From positions 1 through 64,000 of the forward strand of contig NZ_JAUHHC010000002.1 of NCBI RefSeq assembly GCF_030410485.1: 64,000 nt of DNA. The letters are read 5' to 3'. A program made the position numbers and the translations under genes. Below the pieces are notes generated by a model that made no database searches, was not told the origin of the DNA, and worked only from the letters and a program-made list of their open reading frames with translations. Below are positions 47,593-55,872 of this stretch, piece after piece (position 1 is the stretch's first letter; the number at the start of each line of letters is the position of its first letter). The DNA is from Roseateles violae (lineage in GTDB: Bacteria > Pseudomonadota > Gammaproteobacteria > Burkholderiales > Burkholderiaceae_C).

Positions 47593-47931
47593 ATGCTTCG
47601 TTCCATCATGGACATGAAGCTCAAAGCCTTTGATTTCGCCCAGGCCGCCGCACGCGCGGGCTTGGGCGTCAATGGCCAGCCCCTGGCCAAGGCCAAGAGC
47701 GTGGGCGCCACCAGCTTCGGCGACGCGATGACGCAGGCGATGAAGAGCGTCAGCGCCGCGCAGAACGAGGCGACCCGGCTGCAGCGCGAGGTCCAGCTCG
47801 ACAATCCAACCGTCAGCCTCGAAGAGACCATGGTGGCGATGCAGAAGGCGCAGATCGGCTTCCAGGCCACCTTGCAGGTGCGCAACCGCCTGGTCTCGGC
47901 CTACTCCGAGATCATGAATATGCAGGTTTGA
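47593..47931 (+). CDS. fliE: Flagellar hook-basal body protein FliE
   Basis: A 112-residue adaptor between the MS ring and the rod. The conserved C-terminal part VSLEETMVAMQKAQIGFQATLQ and RNRLVSAYSEIMNMQV is complete. The start could be the ATG at 47593 or the one at 47608 (MDMKLKAFDF); neither has a strong ribosome binding site. It is alone on the plus strand, divergent from fliF. Confidence 0.95.
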   Translation: MLRSIMDMKLKAFDFAQAAARAGLGVNGQPLAKAKSVGATSFGDAMTQAMKSVSAAQNEATRLQREVQLDNPTVSLEETMVAMQKAQIGFQATLQVRNRLVSAYSEIMNMQV

Positions 47932-47958
47932 CGCTGCGACGGCCCCGGGCGCTGCGTG

Positions 47959-48459
47959 TCAGCAGCTCGGCGCGCCGACCGCATCCGGCCCGCATTGCTG
48001 GGCCCGCCCCATCCCGTTGACGAGCACCTGCAGGCGCTGGCCCTTGGCGGTGCTGAAGGCGATGCCGCCATGGCGCGGCGCCTGGCCCAGCATCGGCGTG
48101 AATTCGGTATCGGCCGCGCTGTCCATCTGCACGCTCTTGTAATCGGCCTGCCGGCCGCCGCCGATATTGCAGGCGGGCAGCGCGCCGCCGCCATTGCAGT
48201 CGCAGGGCTGGCCGCTGCTGACGCCCCAGCACCAGTTCTTGCCGGGGTTGAAGCTGACGAAGACCGGCTTGCGCGTCTGCACGCTCAGCTGACGCGCATG
48301 GCGCAGATCGAGCAGCAGCGCGTCGGCGGCGCCGCGCAGCTGCTGGCGCTGCAGGAACTGCGCATAGCTGGGCACCGCCGCCGCCAGCACGATGGCCAGG
48401 ATGGCCAGCACCGCGGCCAGTTCCAGCAGCGTGAAGCCGGCGCCGCCTCGCGTCCTCAT
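47959..48459 (-). CDS. GspH/FimT-family type IV pseudopilin
   Basis: A 166-residue exported pseudopilin. The class III signal is clear: a basic leader MRTRGGAG, the prepilin peptidase site G-FTLLEL, and a hydrophobic helix. The rest is GspH/FimT-like with RKPVFVSFNPGKNWCWGVS and several cysteines, which probably form disulfides. Such proteins prime type IV pili or type II secretion. Here it is last in the fliS-fliT-ycgR transcript, overlapping ycgR by four bases, and no other pilin gene is in the window. The genomic position is odd for a pilin. Confidence 0.85.
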   Translation of the reverse strand: MRTRGGAGFTLLELAAVLAILAIVLAAAVPSYAQFLQRQQLRGAADALLLDLRHARQLSVQTRKPVFVSFNPGKNWCWGVSSGQPCDCNGGGALPACNIGGGRQADYKSVQMDSAADTEFTPMLGQAPRHGGIAFSTAKGQRLQVLVNGMGRAQQCGPDAVGAPSC

Positions 48460-49223
48460 TCGGCGCGCCCCGGGCTGCGCAGCAGCCGGTCGAGCTTCTG
48501 CGTCTGGTCGATGAAGTATTGCAGCTGGCGCAGCGCGGCCGGCTCCAGGCCGGCAAAGGCGCAGCCGAGCTGGCTGCCGGCCTCGCCCAGCGGCCGCTGG
48601 TGCTGCAGGCGCAGGCGGGCGGCGAACAGGCAGTCGCGATCGAGCTCGACCTGCACCTCGCGGCTCGCGCCCAGCGGCCAGTCCAGCCGCATCTCGGGCG
48701 GCAGCTGCAGCGCCATGCCGCCGATGCTGAGGTCCAGCACGCGCAGCGCGATCGGCTCGTGCGGCGCGGCGTCGCGCAGCCGCACCTGCGGCGTGCGCGA
48801 GTGCGGGCGCACGCGGAAGGCGTCGCGGCGCTGGATGCGGTAGAGCTCGGCGGGCAGGGCGGCGCCGAGGCTGCAGCCGTCGCCCAGCAGACGCGGCGCG
48901 CGCAGCTCGAACTGCAGGCGGATGCGGTCCAGATAGGCGGCGGCGTTGATCGCCGGGCCGTCCAGCAGCAGGGCCAGGCGCGGATCGCCGGCGCGGGCGT
49001 CCAGCTGCAGGCGCAGCGCCGCGGCGTCGAAGGCGTCCAGCTTGGCGCTGAGCCCGGCGCCGTTGTCGGCATGGCCGCTGCGGTCCAGCAGGATGGTGAC
49101 GCGCTCGTCGCGCAGGCGCTGCAGCAGCGCCTGCACCTCGCTGGGCGCGTTCAGACGAAAAGCGCCCAGGCCGGCGCTGTCGCTCGGGCTGGGCGGGGTG
49201 GTCGGCACGGTCTCGCTGGCCAT
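48456..49223 (-). CDS. ycgR: Flagellar brake protein YcgR (YcgR-PilZ)
   Basis: A 255-residue c-di-GMP effector. The N-terminal YcgR domain (about 1-120) precedes a PilZ domain with the RxxxR motif in RRDAFRVRP and the D/NxSxxG motif in LDLSIGGMAL, the two parts of the c-di-GMP pocket. When bound it slows or biases the motor through FliG, FliM or MotA. The MHYT-GGDEF-EAL proteins in this window could adjust its ligand. It follows fliT and overlaps the pseudopilin gene. Confidence 0.9.
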   Translation of the reverse strand: MASETVPTTPPSPSDSAGLGAFRLNAPSEVQALLQRLRDERVTILLDRSGHADNGAGLSAKLDAFDAAALRLQLDARAGDPRLALLLDGPAINAAAYLDRIRLQFELRAPRLLGDGCSLGAALPAELYRIQRRDAFRVRPHSRTPQVRLRDAAPHEPIALRVLDLSIGGMALQLPPEMRLDWPLGASREVQVELDRDCLFAARLRLQHQRPLGEAGSQLGCAFAGLEPAALRQLQYFIDQTQKLDRLLRSPGRAE

Positions 49224-49272
49224 GGATGCGGGTCGGGGCAGGGCTCGGCCCTGCCGGCCGGAATCTCGCTCG

Positions 49273-49572
49273 TCAGTGGACGGTCTTGCTCTTGCCGGTC
49301 AGCACCTGGTCCAGATCCTCCAGCCAGGGCTCGGCCAGATGGCGGATCTCGGCATCGTTCAGCAGGATGCGCTGCATGATGCGCGTCTTCAGCTGCGCCT
49401 CGGCGGGTTGCAGCTGCTGCTGCGAGGCGGCATGCTTGAGCTGCGAGATCAGCAGCACGCAGGCACCCTCCAGCTTGACGACCTCGTCCCAGTTGCCCGA
49501 GCGGGCGGCGCTGAGCATGTCGGCGCTGGCTTGTTCGATGGCTTCGTAGTAGCTGAGCAGCTGGGTGTTCAT
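49273..49572 (-). CDS. fliT: Flagellar protein FliT
   Basis: A 99-residue helical chaperone, the usual size for FliT. It binds the cap protein FliD and can inhibit FlhDC in enterics. The start at 49572 (MNTQLLSYYEAIEQ) has AAGG upstream; the upstream in-frame codons overlap the end of fliS and are not used. Position between fliS and ycgR supports the call, since FliT sequences diverge quickly. Confidence 0.88.
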   Translation of the reverse strand: MNTQLLSYYEAIEQASADMLSAARSGNWDEVVKLEGACVLLISQLKHAASQQQLQPAEAQLKTRIMQRILLNDAEIRHLAEPWLEDLDQVLTGKSKTVH

Positions 49573-49619
49573 GGCGGTGACCTTCTGGGTGCAGAAACGA
49601 TCGGGCATGGGCGGATGAT

Positions 49620-50054
49620 TCAGGCTGCCTTGGCTTGGGGCGCGATCGCGAGCCAGGCTTCGCGAATCGGCGTGATGACGCGCTTGCACTCTTCCAGCGC
49701 CGCTTCGTCGGAATGCAGATTGGCGTCGGTCAGGCGTTGGATCACGAAGCTGTAGAGAGCCGACAGATCGGCGGCCAGGTCGCCGCCGGCCTTCATATCG
49801 AGCGCACCCTTCAGGCCTTCGTCGACGATGCGCAGCGCGCGACCGATCGCGCGGCACTTCAGTTCGACATTGTCCGCCGCGATTGCGCCGCGGGCTTGGG
49901 CAATCGCGTCGACCAGGCCGTCAAACAGCATCACGACCAGTTGGTGCGGCGAAGCGGCCTCCAGGCCGGTTTGCACGCTGGTCTGGTGATAGAACTTGCT
50001 GGCGAAGGCATTGCGCGAGCGGGCCGGTTCGAAGGCAGTTGCGAGGGCGTTCAT
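49620..50054 (-). CDS. fliS: Flagellin export chaperone FliS
   Basis: A 144-residue helical chaperone that keeps flagellin unfolded for export. The conserved YHQTSVQTGLEAASPHQLVVMLFDGL block and the later DLAADLSALYSFVIQRL block are present. It is first in the fliS-fliT-ycgR-pseudopilin unit and has a sigma-28-type promoter about 40-65 bases upstream. Confidence 0.96.
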   Translation of the reverse strand: MNALATAFEPARSRNAFASKFYHQTSVQTGLEAASPHQLVVMLFDGLVDAIAQARGAIAADNVELKCRAIGRALRIVDEGLKGALDMKAGGDLAADLSALYSFVIQRLTDANLHSDEAALEECKRVITPIREAWLAIAPQAKAA

Positions 50055-50092
50055 GGTCTCTGGGCCTGTGGTTCTGTGCTGCGATAGATTGC

Positions 50093-50119
50093 TTATCGAC
50101 CACCGTCCGCCGGACTTGA
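50093..50119 (-). promoter_or_regulatory. Sigma-28 (FliA) promoter for fliS
   Basis: On the minus strand, TCAAGTCC, an 11-base spacer and GTCGATAA match the sigma-28 pattern closely (-10 core CGATAA exact). It lies 38 bases before the fliS ATG. Confidence 0.7.
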
Positions 50120-50171
50120 ATTTTTTTTAGACTAAATCGGACGAGTCGTTCAAACGAGCTGGCCCAGAAGC

Positions 50172-50197
50172 AAAAAGGCCCGCCAGAGGCGGGCCTT
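50172..50197 (-). terminator. Rho-independent terminator after fliD
   Basis: On the minus strand, AAGGCCCGCC pairs with GGCGGGCC and is followed by TTTTT. It ends the fliD transcript just before the fliS promoter. Confidence 0.85.
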
Positions 50198-50210
50198 GGA
50201 GAACGAGGGC

Positions 50211-51665
50211 TCAGTTGCTGCCCGAGTTGTTCCACTGGGTGACTTGCTGGCTGACATAAGTCGACAGTGCATTCAGGCTCGCCATGCGCGCATCGAGTGC
50301 CTGGTACTGCTTCTCCAGTCGTTCCTGTGTGCGTGCTACGCGGTCCGTCACCTTGTCCTGCTCCTTCTGGTTCAGCTTTAGCTTGTTGTTGAGTCCCTCG
50401 GTGCGGCTGCTCAGCGAACCCCCGGCGCCGGTCAGTGCCGCCGTGAAGTCAGCCAGCTTCTTGGCCATGCCCTTGGTGCCGCTGAGGCTGCTATCGCCGG
50501 AAAACAGCCGCGCCATCTTCGCGGGATCGGCCAAGGCCTTGTCGAGTGCACTGGTGTCCAGCGTCAGGCTGCCGTCGCGCGGCGCGTCGGCACTCTTGCT
50601 GGTCAGGCTCAAGAAGCTGAAGTTGCCGGCACCGGTGTCGCGCAACACATTGCGCAACTGGCTGCGCAGCGTCAACACGGTGCTGTCGCCTTGCAAGGTG
50701 CCACCGATCTTGTTCGTCTCGTCGTACTTGGTCTGATCGACCAGGTAGCTGTTCAGAGCGTTGTAGGCAGTGGCGAAATCCTGCACCGCCTTGCGCTGGC
50801 TGCTGCTGTCATTGGCCACATTGAGCGTACCCGGGCTCGCGGTGGTGGCCGAAACGGTAAAGCTGACGTTCTCTATGGCACCGGTAAAGGTATTGGTGGT
50901 CGAGACGACGTCGAGGCCATTGACCTGCGCCTTCGCATTCGCCGCGGCAATGGTCTGCTTCATTCCCGCGGCGGCGTCGATGTCGGGCTGGTAATTCAGT
51001 GCGGCCAGACCGTCGGTGAGCGCATTGCCGTCGAGATCGGTGCTGCTAATGCGCAGCGCATTTTCTTCGCCGGTCTTGTCGCTGCGAATGGTCAGCCGGG
51101 CGCCGGATGCGTCCGTGACGATGCTGGCGGTGACACCGGCCTTTGCGTTGTTGATTGCATCGCGCACGTCCTTCAGCGTCGTCGTGTCCTTGTCGAACGT
51201 CAGTTCGAGCGGCGTACCGCCGCTCTTTTCGCTAAAGCTCAACGGATCGGACGAGGTCGCACCAGCACTCCAACTGCCGAACTCGATTTTCAGCTTGCCG
51301 GCGCCCAGTTCGCTCGTGCTTCCACCGTTGAATGCGTTGGTGGCGAGGCTTTGGGCGGTGGCCAATTGCGTGACTTGTACACTGTAGCTGCCCGGTGTGG
51401 CACCGGCACTTGCCGAACCCGTGATCGCCGTATTGGTAGACCCCACCGTGGATTGCGTCCACAACGTGGCCTTCGATAGCGCGGTGGCGGCCGTGGTGAC
51501 GCCCGACAGCAGGCTCTGGACCTTGCCGTAGCTGGAAATTTGCGTCTGGATGAAGGTGGCCGAGGTTTGCAGCGTGGTCAGTGGCTTCTTCTCCAGCTCG
51601 ACCAGCTTGGAGATGATGCTGTTGGCGTCCAGGCCGCTGCCAATGCCTATCGATGAGATGCCCAT
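50211..51665 (-). CDS. fliD: Flagellar filament cap protein FliD
   Basis: A 484-residue hook-associated protein 2. The N-terminal coiled-coil with GISSIGIGSGLDANSIISKL is typical, variable central domains follow, and the C-terminal coiled-coil ends with DARMASLNALSTYVSQQVTQW. It forms the filament tip where flagellin folds. It follows fliC1 and has a candidate sigma-28 promoter of its own. Confidence 0.96.
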   Translation of the reverse strand: MGISSIGIGSGLDANSIISKLVELEKKPLTTLQTSATFIQTQISSYGKVQSLLSGVTTAATALSKATLWTQSTVGSTNTAITGSASAGATPGSYSVQVTQLATAQSLATNAFNGGSTSELGAGKLKIEFGSWSAGATSSDPLSFSEKSGGTPLELTFDKDTTTLKDVRDAINNAKAGVTASIVTDASGARLTIRSDKTGEENALRISSTDLDGNALTDGLAALNYQPDIDAAAGMKQTIAAANAKAQVNGLDVVSTTNTFTGAIENVSFTVSATTASPGTLNVANDSSSQRKAVQDFATAYNALNSYLVDQTKYDETNKIGGTLQGDSTVLTLRSQLRNVLRDTGAGNFSFLSLTSKSADAPRDGSLTLDTSALDKALADPAKMARLFSGDSSLSGTKGMAKKLADFTAALTGAGGSLSSRTEGLNNKLKLNQKEQDKVTDRVARTQERLEKQYQALDARMASLNALSTYVSQQVTQWNNSGSN

Positions 51666-51692
51666 GGCTCGTAACTTTGCTTTGCTTCTTGT

Positions 51693-51719
51693 CTATCGGT
51701 TGTCGACAGAAAGACTGAA
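51693..51719 (-). promoter_or_regulatory. Weak candidate sigma-28 promoter for fliD
   Basis: On the minus strand, TTCAGTCT, an 11-base spacer and ACCGATAG resemble the sigma-28 pattern (6 of 8 in the -10 box). Spacing to the fliD ATG is 27 bases, somewhat short. Confidence 0.4.
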
Positions 51720-51744
51720 GGCCCGCGGCACAGGCGGCGGGCCC
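51720..51744 (-). terminator. Possible terminator after fliC1
   Basis: An inverted repeat, GGCCCGC with GCGGGCC, lies 27 bases after the fliC1 stop. The T tract on the minus strand is poor, so read-through into fliD is likely. Confidence 0.4.
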
Positions 51745-51771
51745 TCTTCGTAACGGGAGGCGAAATCCGCC

Positions 51772-53001
51772 TCAGCCCTTCAGCAGCGACAACACCTGTT
51801 GGGGCAACTGGTTGGCCTGGGCCACCATGGCCGTGCCGGCCTGCTGCAGGATCTGGGCGCGTGACAGATTGGCCGTTTCGGTGGCGAAATCGGCGTCCAT
51901 GATGCGGCCGCGAGCGGCGGACACGTTTTCGCTCTGAATCTGGATATTGGCGACAGCCGTTTCGAAGCGGCTCTGCACCGCGCCTAGTTGGGCGCGCGCG
52001 TTATTCACCTGCGTCAGCGCGCTGTCGATCTTCTTGATCGCCTTCCACACGCCGACTTCGTCGAGGACGCTCAGATCATCGATGCCAACCTCAGGGCTCA
52101 CCGACGAGGGGATGATGCTACCGCCATCGGCTGCATCGATGCCGGTGGTGTCGGTGGTGAAGCCAGCGAAGGTGATTGCCTCGGGGGCATCGGTTGCCGG
52201 GTCGATCCGGTCGGACAGCATACTGACCTTGAAGGTGCCGTCATCGTTCTCGACCAGATAGGCACTGACGCCGGTGTCGGTGGTCTTGCGATTGATCGCT
52301 TCGACGACCTGGCCCAGGCGCTCTTTCTCCGAGCTGGCCGCAGGAATCGGCCCTAGATTGACCGGGTTGCCGGTGCCAACCGTGATTTCCAACGGCGAGG
52401 GGGCCGGGATCTCGGCCAGGGTGGTGATCGTGGCCGGCGGGTCGCCCAGGGTCAGATCGGGCGTCGAACCTTCGGCATAGGTGATCGACGAGATGGCGGC
52501 GGTGGTCGTGTTGGCCAGGCTGCCGATCGTGATGCCGTCGCCGGAATTGGCGCCGATCTGGAAAGTGGCGGCGGTGAAGCTACCGTCCAGCAGGCGCTTG
52601 CCGTTGAAGGAGGTCTGCTTGGAAACGCGGTCGATTTCGTCGCGCAGCTGCACGACTTCAGCGTGCAGAGCCTTGCGATCGTCGGCGCTGTTGGTCGCGT
52701 TGGCCGACTGCACCGCCAGTTCGCGCATCCGTTGCAGCATATCGCCGACCTTGCCGAGCGCGCCTTCGCCGGTCTGAGCCAGCGAGATGCCGTCGTTCGC
52801 GTTGCGCGCCGCCACATTGAGGCCACGCACCTGGGTGTTCATGCGCTCCGCGATCGCCAGGCCCGCTGCGTCGTCCTTGGCGCTGTTGACCCGCAGACCC
52901 GAGGACAGGCGCTGCATCGAGGTAGCCAGCGAGCTCTGGCTGCTGTTCAGATTGCGCTGCGCATTGAGCGAAACGATGTTGGTGTTGATGGTTTGGGGCA
53001 T
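51772..53001 (-). CDS. fliC: Flagellin (paralogue 1)
   Basis: A 409-residue filament protein. The N-terminal D0/D1 region ([20 protein letters not shown], then [20 protein letters not shown]) and the C-terminal D1/D0 region ending [11 protein letters not shown] are complete. The central D2/D3 part (about 165-300) is acidic and variable and differs strongly from that of the second flagellin. No full sigma-28 promoter is seen upstream, only a TAAAG half, so its expression may differ from that of the neighbour. Confidence 0.96.
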   Translation of the reverse strand: MPQTINTNIVSLNAQRNLNSSQSSLATSMQRLSSGLRVNSAKDDAAGLAIAERMNTQVRGLNVAARNANDGISLAQTGEGALGKVGDMLQRMRELAVQSANATNSADDRKALHAEVVQLRDEIDRVSKQTSFNGKRLLDGSFTAATFQIGANSGDGITIGSLANTTTAAISSITYAEGSTPDLTLGDPPATITTLAEIPAPSPLEITVGTGNPVNLGPIPAASSEKERLGQVVEAINRKTTDTGVSAYLVENDDGTFKVSMLSDRIDPATDAPEAITFAGFTTDTTGIDAADGGSIIPSSVSPEVGIDDLSVLDEVGVWKAIKKIDSALTQVNNARAQLGAVQSRFETAVANIQIQSENVSAARGRIMDADFATETANLSRAQILQQAGTAMVAQANQLPQQVLSLLKG

Positions 53002-53133
53002 TGAAGCTCTCCTGCTGAAATCGATGATTCCGGCGTCGAGCCGGCGTTCCTACGCGGTAAGTGAATTCTTCGGCACAACCGGTAGGACAGAAATCTCGAT
53101 AAGCAGGGTGTTCGCCGGCTTTATCCGTTCCGA

Positions 53134-53172
53134 AAAACGAAAAGACCTCCGGGCCTGAAAGCCGGAGGTCTT
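53134..53172 (-). terminator. Rho-independent terminator after flagellin 2
   Basis: AAGACCTCCGG and CCGGAGGTCTT form a perfect 11-bp stem, followed on the minus strand by TTTTCGTTTTT. It separates the two flagellin transcripts. Confidence 0.9.
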
Positions 53173-53209
53173 GAGCTTCAACAGAAGGCGCCGGTCGGCG
53201 CCATTCTTG

Positions 53210-54427
53210 TCAGCGCAGCAGCGACAGCACTTGCTGCGGCAACTGGTTGGCCTGAGCCACCATCGCTGTGCCGGCCTGTTGCAGGATCTGAGTACGCGAC
53301 AGGTTCGACGTTTCGGTTGCGAAGTCGGCATCCATCACGCGGCCCCGGGCTGCCGAGGTGTTTTCGGCCTGGATCTGGATGTTGGCCACCGCGTTCTCGA
53401 AGCGGCTCTGCACGGCGCCGAGCTTGGCACGGGCGCTATTCACCTGATCAAGCGAACTGTCGATCATCTTGATGGCGACCCAGACGTCCGACTCTGTCTC
53501 GATGCTGAGTTCGTCGATACCGACCTTGTCGGTCACGGCCGTGGGGGCCTCGCTCTCGTCGAGACCGGTCTGGGCGGTCGAGAAGCCGGTGAACTCGACC
53601 GACAGAGCGGCGCCGTCCGCGTCCAGTTTTCCGGCCTTGACGTCGACCTTGTAGGTCCCGTCGTCATTGGCCACCAGGAAGGCCGAGACGCCAGTGTCGG
53701 CCGTCTTGCGGTTGATTGCTTCCACGACCTGGCCCAGGCGCTCCTTACCCGAGGAGGCTGCATCGATCTTGCCGAGTTCGACGACCTGTTCGTTCGTGCC
53801 GCCCGAGTCGACCGTGATCTGCAGCGTTCCGTCGGCGATCTCGGCGAGGTCGCTGATGTCGCCGGTGTCGGTAACGTCCAGGTCTGCGCTGCTGCCTTCC
53901 GAATAGGTGATCTTGGACAGGCCGGCGGTCGAGGTATTCGTCAACGAACCGACCGAGATGTTCTGGCCCGAGTCCGAACCGACCTGGAAGTTGGCGGCAG
54001 CGAAGGAGCCGTCCAGCAGCTTGCGGCCGTTGAACGACGTGGTCTTGGCGACGCGATCGATTTCATCGCGCAGCTGCGAGACTTCGGCCTGCAGCGCCTT
54101 GCGGTCGTCGTTGCTGTTGGTGGCGTTGCCCGACTGGACAGACAGTTCTCGCATCCGCTGCAGCATGTCGCCGACCTTGCCCAGCGCGCCTTCGGCCGTC
54201 TGGGCCAGCGAGATGCCGTCGTTGGCGTTGCGTGCGGCGACGTTCAGGCCGCGAGTCTGGGCGCTCATGCGCTCGGCGATCGCCAGGCCGGCAGCGTCGT
54301 CCTTGGCGCTGTTGACGCGCAGACCCGAAGACAGGCGCTGCATCGAGGTGGCCAGCGAGTTCTGTGAAGAAGACAGATTGCGCTGGGCGTTCAGCGAAAC
54401 CGAGTTGGTGTTGACAGACATTGTCAT
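53210..54427 (-). CDS. fliC: Flagellin (paralogue 2)
   Basis: A 405-residue flagellin whose conserved ends are nearly identical to those of the 51772-53001 copy while the centre differs. The N-terminus is [18 protein letters not shown] and the C-terminus ends [10 protein letters not shown]. The ATG at 54427 has GGAG 8 bases upstream. A strong sigma-28 promoter lies about 230 bases upstream, giving a long untranslated leader. It is probably the main filament protein. Confidence 0.96.
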   Translation of the reverse strand: MTMSVNTNSVSLNAQRNLSSSQNSLATSMQRLSSGLRVNSAKDDAAGLAIAERMSAQTRGLNVAARNANDGISLAQTAEGALGKVGDMLQRMRELSVQSGNATNSNDDRKALQAEVSQLRDEIDRVAKTTSFNGRKLLDGSFAAANFQVGSDSGQNISVGSLTNTSTAGLSKITYSEGSSADLDVTDTGDISDLAEIADGTLQITVDSGGTNEQVVELGKIDAASSGKERLGQVVEAINRKTADTGVSAFLVANDDGTYKVDVKAGKLDADGAALSVEFTGFSTAQTGLDESEAPTAVTDKVGIDELSIETESDVWVAIKMIDSSLDQVNSARAKLGAVQSRFENAVANIQIQAENTSAARGRVMDADFATETSNLSRTQILQQAGTAMVAQANQLPQQVLSLLR

Positions 54428-54657
54428 GATCGATGCTCCAAAATTGACAGTTGCTCCCGGCAGACGCCGGCTCTTGCCTCGGCTTGAGGCGCTTGCGGCA
54501 CCCCGGAGCCGTGTTTCCGATGCGGCGAAGCACCGTTAACTGCGCCCGGCGGCAGCAGAGTCCGAAATGACGTGGAGTGCCTCCGTGAAGAACGCTCTAC
54601 GACTGTCGGCCGGCTGATCCGGACCACGGAGCCGATGTTTCGATTCCGCTGGGTGGT

Positions 54658-54684
54658 TTATCGATCTAGGGGGCGTGAACTTTA
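54658..54684 (-). promoter_or_regulatory. Sigma-28 (FliA) promoter for flagellin 2
   Basis: On the minus strand, TAAAGTTC, an 11-base spacer and ATCGATAA match the consensus TAAAGTTT-N11-GCCGATAA at 7 of 8 and 6 of 8 bases. It lies about 230 bases before the flagellin ATG. Confidence 0.8.
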
Positions 54685-54720
54685 GGCCTGTTTTGCAAAA
54701 CCACCGGAGGCCAGGACGCC

Positions 54721-54791
54721 CTTGTAGGAATTCGTCTGACGCGGGGCAGGGAAGATGCCAGACCGGGCTGACCGAAATGGCCTGATATTTC
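54721..54791 (+). promoter_or_regulatory. Upstream region of flhDC copy 1
   Basis: This 71-base segment aligns without gaps to 56980-57050, at about 65-70 percent identity by eye. Shared blocks include TTGTAGGAA, CTGAC, GGAAGA and TGGCC-GAT-TT. It is the likely promoter/regulatory region of the first flhDC operon. Confidence 0.55.
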
Positions 54792-54861
54792 GGATCAATT
54801 CGGCTCTTCACAATTCGTTCCACGTTGAGACGCAACGAGCGAACGAATCAGGAGCCGCCCC

Positions 54862-55185
54862 ATGAACGCAGACCAGATCCTTGCCGAAATCCGTGAAGCC
54901 AATCTGTCGTACCTGATGCTGGCGCAAAGCCTGATCCGCAGCGACCGCGAGCAGGCGCTGTACCGCCTGGGCATCTCGGAGGACACGGCGACGCTGATCG
55001 GCACGCTGAGCCCGGCCCAGATGATGAAGATCGCCTCGGGCAACACCTTGCTGTGCCGCTTCCGCATGGACGACGACCTGGTCTGGGGCCTGCTGACCAG
55101 CCACGGCAAGACCGCGGCCAACGACAGCGTGTCGCGTCTTCATGCTTCCATCCTGATGGCCGGCCGCCACGCCGAAGCCGCCTGA
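54862..55185 (+). CDS. flhD: Flagellar transcriptional activator FlhD (copy 1)
   Basis: A 107-residue all-helical protein that, with FlhC, forms the FlhD4C2 master activator of early flagellar genes. The pattern LAEIREANLSYLMLAQSLIRSD and GISEDTATLIGTLSPAQMMKIA is typical. The AGGAG ribosome binding site stands 7 bases before the ATG. An identical copy lies at 57121. The 139-base spacer to flhC holds a dispersed GC-rich repeat with several hairpins. Confidence 0.96.
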   Translation: MNADQILAEIREANLSYLMLAQSLIRSDREQALYRLGISEDTATLIGTLSPAQMMKIASGNTLLCRFRMDDDLVWGLLTSHGKTAANDSVSRLHASILMAGRHAEAA

Positions 55186-55204
55186 ACTGTTGACCCCCGG
55201 TCAT

Positions 55205-55290
55205 GCGGGTACGCATGACCCGCCCCCGAGGGGCGCGAGTCCCTGGACTCGCAAAGGCGGGGCCGCTTGGGAGCGGCCCGGCGCTGGCCC
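55205..55290 (+). repeat. Dispersed GC-rich repeat in the flhD-flhC spacer (copy 1)
   Basis: The spacer contains successive palindromes: GGTCATGCG-GGTA-CGCATGACC, GCGAGTCC-CT-GGACTCGC and GGCCGCTTGGGAGCGGCC. The core CTTGGGAGCGGCCCGGCGCT (55266-55285) recurs in the fliQ-fliR spacer. Confidence 0.7.
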
Positions 55291-55324
55291 CGCAAACACC
55301 GAATACCGACCGAGACACTCCACC

Positions 55325-55861
55325 ATGCGCAACAAGAGCATCCTGACCGAAGCCAAGCAGATCGAACGTGCGGTGACCCTGATCAATCTGGGTGCGCGGC
55401 TGCAGGTGCTGGAGTCGGAGACGGACCTCAGCTACGAGCGTCTGCTGCGCCTCTATAAGGAGGTCTCGGGCAAAAGCCCCAGCAAGGGCCAGCTGCCGTT
55501 CTCGACCGACTGGTTCATGACCTGGCAGCCGAACATCCATGCCTCGCTGTTCCTGAACGTGCACGAGTACCTGAACAAGGTGGCCGAGATGGACGAGATC
55601 GACACGGTGATCAAGGCCTACCAGCTGTACCAGGAGCAGACCAAGGCGCAGGGCCTGGAGGATCTGCTGAGCGTCACGCGGGCCTGGCGCCTGGTGAAGT
55701 TCGTGGACAACGGCATGCTGACGATGACCAAGTGCAGCAAGTGCGGTGGGCATTTCGTCACGCATCCGCACGAGATCGCGCGCCACTATGTGTGCGGCCT
55801 GTGCAACCCGCCGGCGCGTGCCGGCAAGGGCCGCGCCGCCGGCGCCATCCAGATGCACTGA
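55325..55861 (+). CDS. flhC: Flagellar transcriptional activator FlhC (copy 1)
   Basis: A 178-residue partner of FlhD. The zinc-binding cysteines C137, C140, C157 and C160 are in the same positions as in E. coli FlhC. The body contains the typical ERLLRLYKEVSGKSPSKGQLP segment. The stop codon is the last base triplet of the 1,070-bp duplicated block. An identical copy lies at 57584. Confidence 0.97.
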   Translation: MRNKSILTEAKQIERAVTLINLGARLQVLESETDLSYERLLRLYKEVSGKSPSKGQLPFSTDWFMTWQPNIHASLFLNVHEYLNKVAEMDEIDTVIKAYQLYQEQTKAQGLEDLLSVTRAWRLVKFVDNGMLTMTKCSKCGGHFVTHPHEIARHYVCGLCNPPARAGKGRAAGAIQMH

Positions 55862-55872
55862 GCGGGCGCCGC

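Larger units (their letters stand above)
54792..55861 (+). repeat. Direct repeat of 1,070 bp carrying flhDC, copy 1
   Basis: From GGATCAATTCGGCTC to the TGA of flhC, this segment is identical, as far as I can read, to 57051-58120 at a fixed offset of 2,259 bases. The repeat ends exactly on the stop codon. Confidence 0.95.

Noticed and set aside
53002-53209. Sigma-28 promoter for flagellin 1
   Set aside because: Only TAAAG is found on the minus strand; the matching -10 at 11 bases is GCTTATCG, too far from CGATAA.
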